This document shows positions 5,122 to 6,147 of a stretch of 6,147 nucleotides of DNA, piece by piece (the first letter of the stretch is position 1; each line of letters begins with the position of its first letter). Both the position numbers and the translations under genes were made by a program. The stretch lies in contig CAKTFL010000138.1 of the NCBI GenBank assembly GCA_934555855.1, forward strand, positions 1-6,147. Reading direction: 5' to 3'. Below the pieces are notes generated by a model that saw only the letters and a program-made list of their open reading frames with translations, was not told the DNA's origin and made no database searches. Source of the stretch: an uncultured Sphingomonas sp. (GTDB lineage: Bacteria; Pseudomonadota; Alphaproteobacteria; Sphingomonadales; Sphingomonadaceae).

Positions 5122-6101
5122 GAGCCGAGGAGATTGAACGGGCTAAGGCCCGCAACGGCGGCAATGCGCGCCCGCCGATCACCTTGGATGAGGCATCCGG
5201 CCTTTACCAGGATAAGGTCGAGGACCTCCCGAGCTGGCCGGACGCCGAGCGCACCATCAAGGTGTTGATCGCCGAGCTGGGCGGCGACCGCCTGCTGTCC
5301 GACATAACCCAGCGCGATCTGCTCGCCCTGGTCGCCAAGCGCCGCAACGGCCGCGCCAACGCGTCGGTCAACCGCGAGATCGAGGTGTGGCGCGCCGTGT
5401 GGCGCTGGGCCGCCAAGGCCCGCTACGACGCCGGCGAGATGCCCGATTGGGGCGCCCTGTTCCTCAAGGTCCCGTCGAAGGCGCCGCGCGAGCTGAGCGC
5501 GACGGAAGAGACCGCCCTGTTCGACGAGATCCGCAGCGACCTGTTCGATTTCTGCGCCTTCGCGCTCAAGACCGGCTGGCGGAAAAGCGAAGTGCTCGGC
5601 CTGCGCTGGTCGGACCTCGACCTCGGCGCGCGTTCGGCGTCGACCAAGATCAAGGGCGGCGACGTCGTGCGCCGGCCGCTCACCCAGGACATGCTGGTCA
5701 TCATCGCCAACCAGCCGCGGGTGACGCCGTTCGTCTTCACCTACAAGGCCGCCCGCACCAAGCCCGCCTTTACCGACAAGCTCGGCCGCAAGCACCCGGC
5801 GCGCAAGAAAGGTGATCGCTACCCGATGACGGAGACGGTGATCCGGCGCCCCTGGGCCGCGGCGCTGGAAGCCGCCGGCGTCGAGGGCTTCCGCTTCCAC
5901 GACCTGCGCCACACCCGCGGCACCCGCATCCTGCGCGCCACCGGAAATCTGAAAGCCGCCCAGCGCGCCCTGGCACACAAGTCGATCAAGACCACGCTGC
6001 GCTATGCCCACGCCACCGATGACGACGTGCGGCAAGCTCTAGATGCAAGCGAGTCCCGGACTATTCCCGAACCGGGTACGGGGCAGGTGCGAAAAGCCTA
6101 G
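5013..6101 (+). CDS. int: Tyrosine recombinase (phage/element integrase)
   Basis: This 362-aa protein has the full set of catalytic residues of the tyrosine recombinase family: Arg190 in TGWRKSEVLGLRW, Lys214 in the beta hairpin TKIKGG, His296 and Arg299 in FHDLRHTRGT, a second His322 in LAHKS and the nucleophile Tyr331 in TTLRYAH. Residues 1-25 form a strand-rich N-terminal arm-binding-like segment (YKPQKSPYWHYDFVWKGRRF), and about 55-145 form the core-binding SAM-like domain. The catalytic domain spans about 160-345. It catalyses site-specific integration and excision between attP and attB. Genes of this kind usually mark the edge of an element, so the attachment site is probably close to the 3' end of the window. 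The start at ATG 5013 has GGAAGG upstream and a family-typical N-terminus. The gene looks intact. Confidence 0.93.
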   Translation: MSVYKPQKSPYWHYDFVWKGRRFHGSTGAKSKRDALRAEEIERAKARNGGNARPPITLDEASGLYQDKVEDLPSWPDAERTIKVLIAELGGDRLLSDITQRDLLALVAKRRNGRANASVNREIEVWRAVWRWAAKARYDAGEMPDWGALFLKVPSKAPRELSATEETALFDEIRSDLFDFCAFALKTGWRKSEVLGLRWSDLDLGARSASTKIKGGDVVRRPLTQDMLVIIANQPRVTPFVFTYKAARTKPAFTDKLGRKHPARKKGDRYPMTETVIRRPWAAALEAAGVEGFRFHDLRHTRGTRILRATGNLKAAQRALAHKSIKTTLRYAHATDDDVRQALDASESRTIPEPGTGQVRKA

Positions 6102-6147
6102 GGTTTCCGCCGCTCACAGCCACCCAGACGCGCACCGTGTAAACGAG
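6102..6147 (+). other. Non-coding stretch after the integrase; possible approach to the element end
   Basis: These 46 bases follow the integrase stop and hold no reading frame, recognisable tRNA end, or rho-independent terminator. The attachment site would be expected here or just beyond, but no core repeat can be identified within the window. Confidence 0.3.

Noticed and set aside
5118..6035. Long open frame of 305 codons on the minus strand opposite the integrase
   Set aside because: It is antisense to a gene with all catalytic residues of a tyrosine recombinase; its product is low-complexity Ala/Gly/Arg-rich, as expected from high-GC DNA read on the wrong strand.
6040..6101. tRNA-like T-arm on the minus strand (CCCGGTTCGGGAAT) or a hairpin terminator at the integrase end
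   Set aside because: The loop lacks the conserved A expected after TTCR and there is no second stem or acceptor arm. The CCCG-AAC-CGGG stem is only four base pairs with no following T-run.
1..6147. CRISPR arrays, insertion sequences or RNA genes
   Set aside because: No regularly spaced repeats, no terminal inverted repeats with a transposase, and no rRNA or tRNA-like segments were seen; coding sequence fills almost the entire window.

Overview
The window is a compact, GC-rich (mostly G/C at third codon positions) stretch whose recognisable genes all lie on the + strand. It looks like the end of an early or accessory module of an integrated prophage or integrative element in an alphaproteobacterium. 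The alphaproteobacterial call rests on a DUF2312/GapR-family gene, the codon style, and close family resemblance of several genes to alphaproteobacterial prophage genes as I know them. Genus cannot be decided from the sequence.

Layout, left to right: the C-terminal part of a phage-type toprim/primase-helicase (3-893, cut by the window edge); a HTH plus Cys-rich zinc-finger protein (920-1417); a GapR-like nucleoid/DNA-topology protein (1414-1779); an unknown 148-aa protein (1779-2225); an 85-aa mini P-loop protein (2222-2479); a 58-aa charged peptide (2476-2652); a conserved phage hypothetical of 158 aa (2649-3125); an 83-aa winged-helix protein (3122-3373); a fusion of an HNH-like zinc domain with an MT-A70 adenine methyltransferase (3373-4377); two small unknown proteins (4374-4634 and 4631-4837); an excisionase-like HTH protein (4834-5121); and a tyrosine recombinase (5013-6101). 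The last 46 bases are non-coding and probably lead towards the element boundary.

The organisation is striking. From 1414 onward, every gene start overlaps the preceding stop as ATGA or TGATG, ten junctions in a row, and the integrase overlaps the HTH gene by 109 nt. Four junctions carry the same 9-mer GCCGCATGA. There is no room for internal promoters or terminators between the genes, so the set is probably one translationally coupled polycistron driven from upstream. It would link DNA replication (primase-helicase), DNA topology (GapR-like), DNA modification (MT-A70) and mobility (HTH/excisionase-like and integrase). The most unusual items are the HNH-like/MT-A70 fusion, the mobile GapR homologue with a basic N-terminal tail, and the run of coupled small genes with recurrent Ala-Ala C-termini. 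I see no strong evidence for a complete new defence system.
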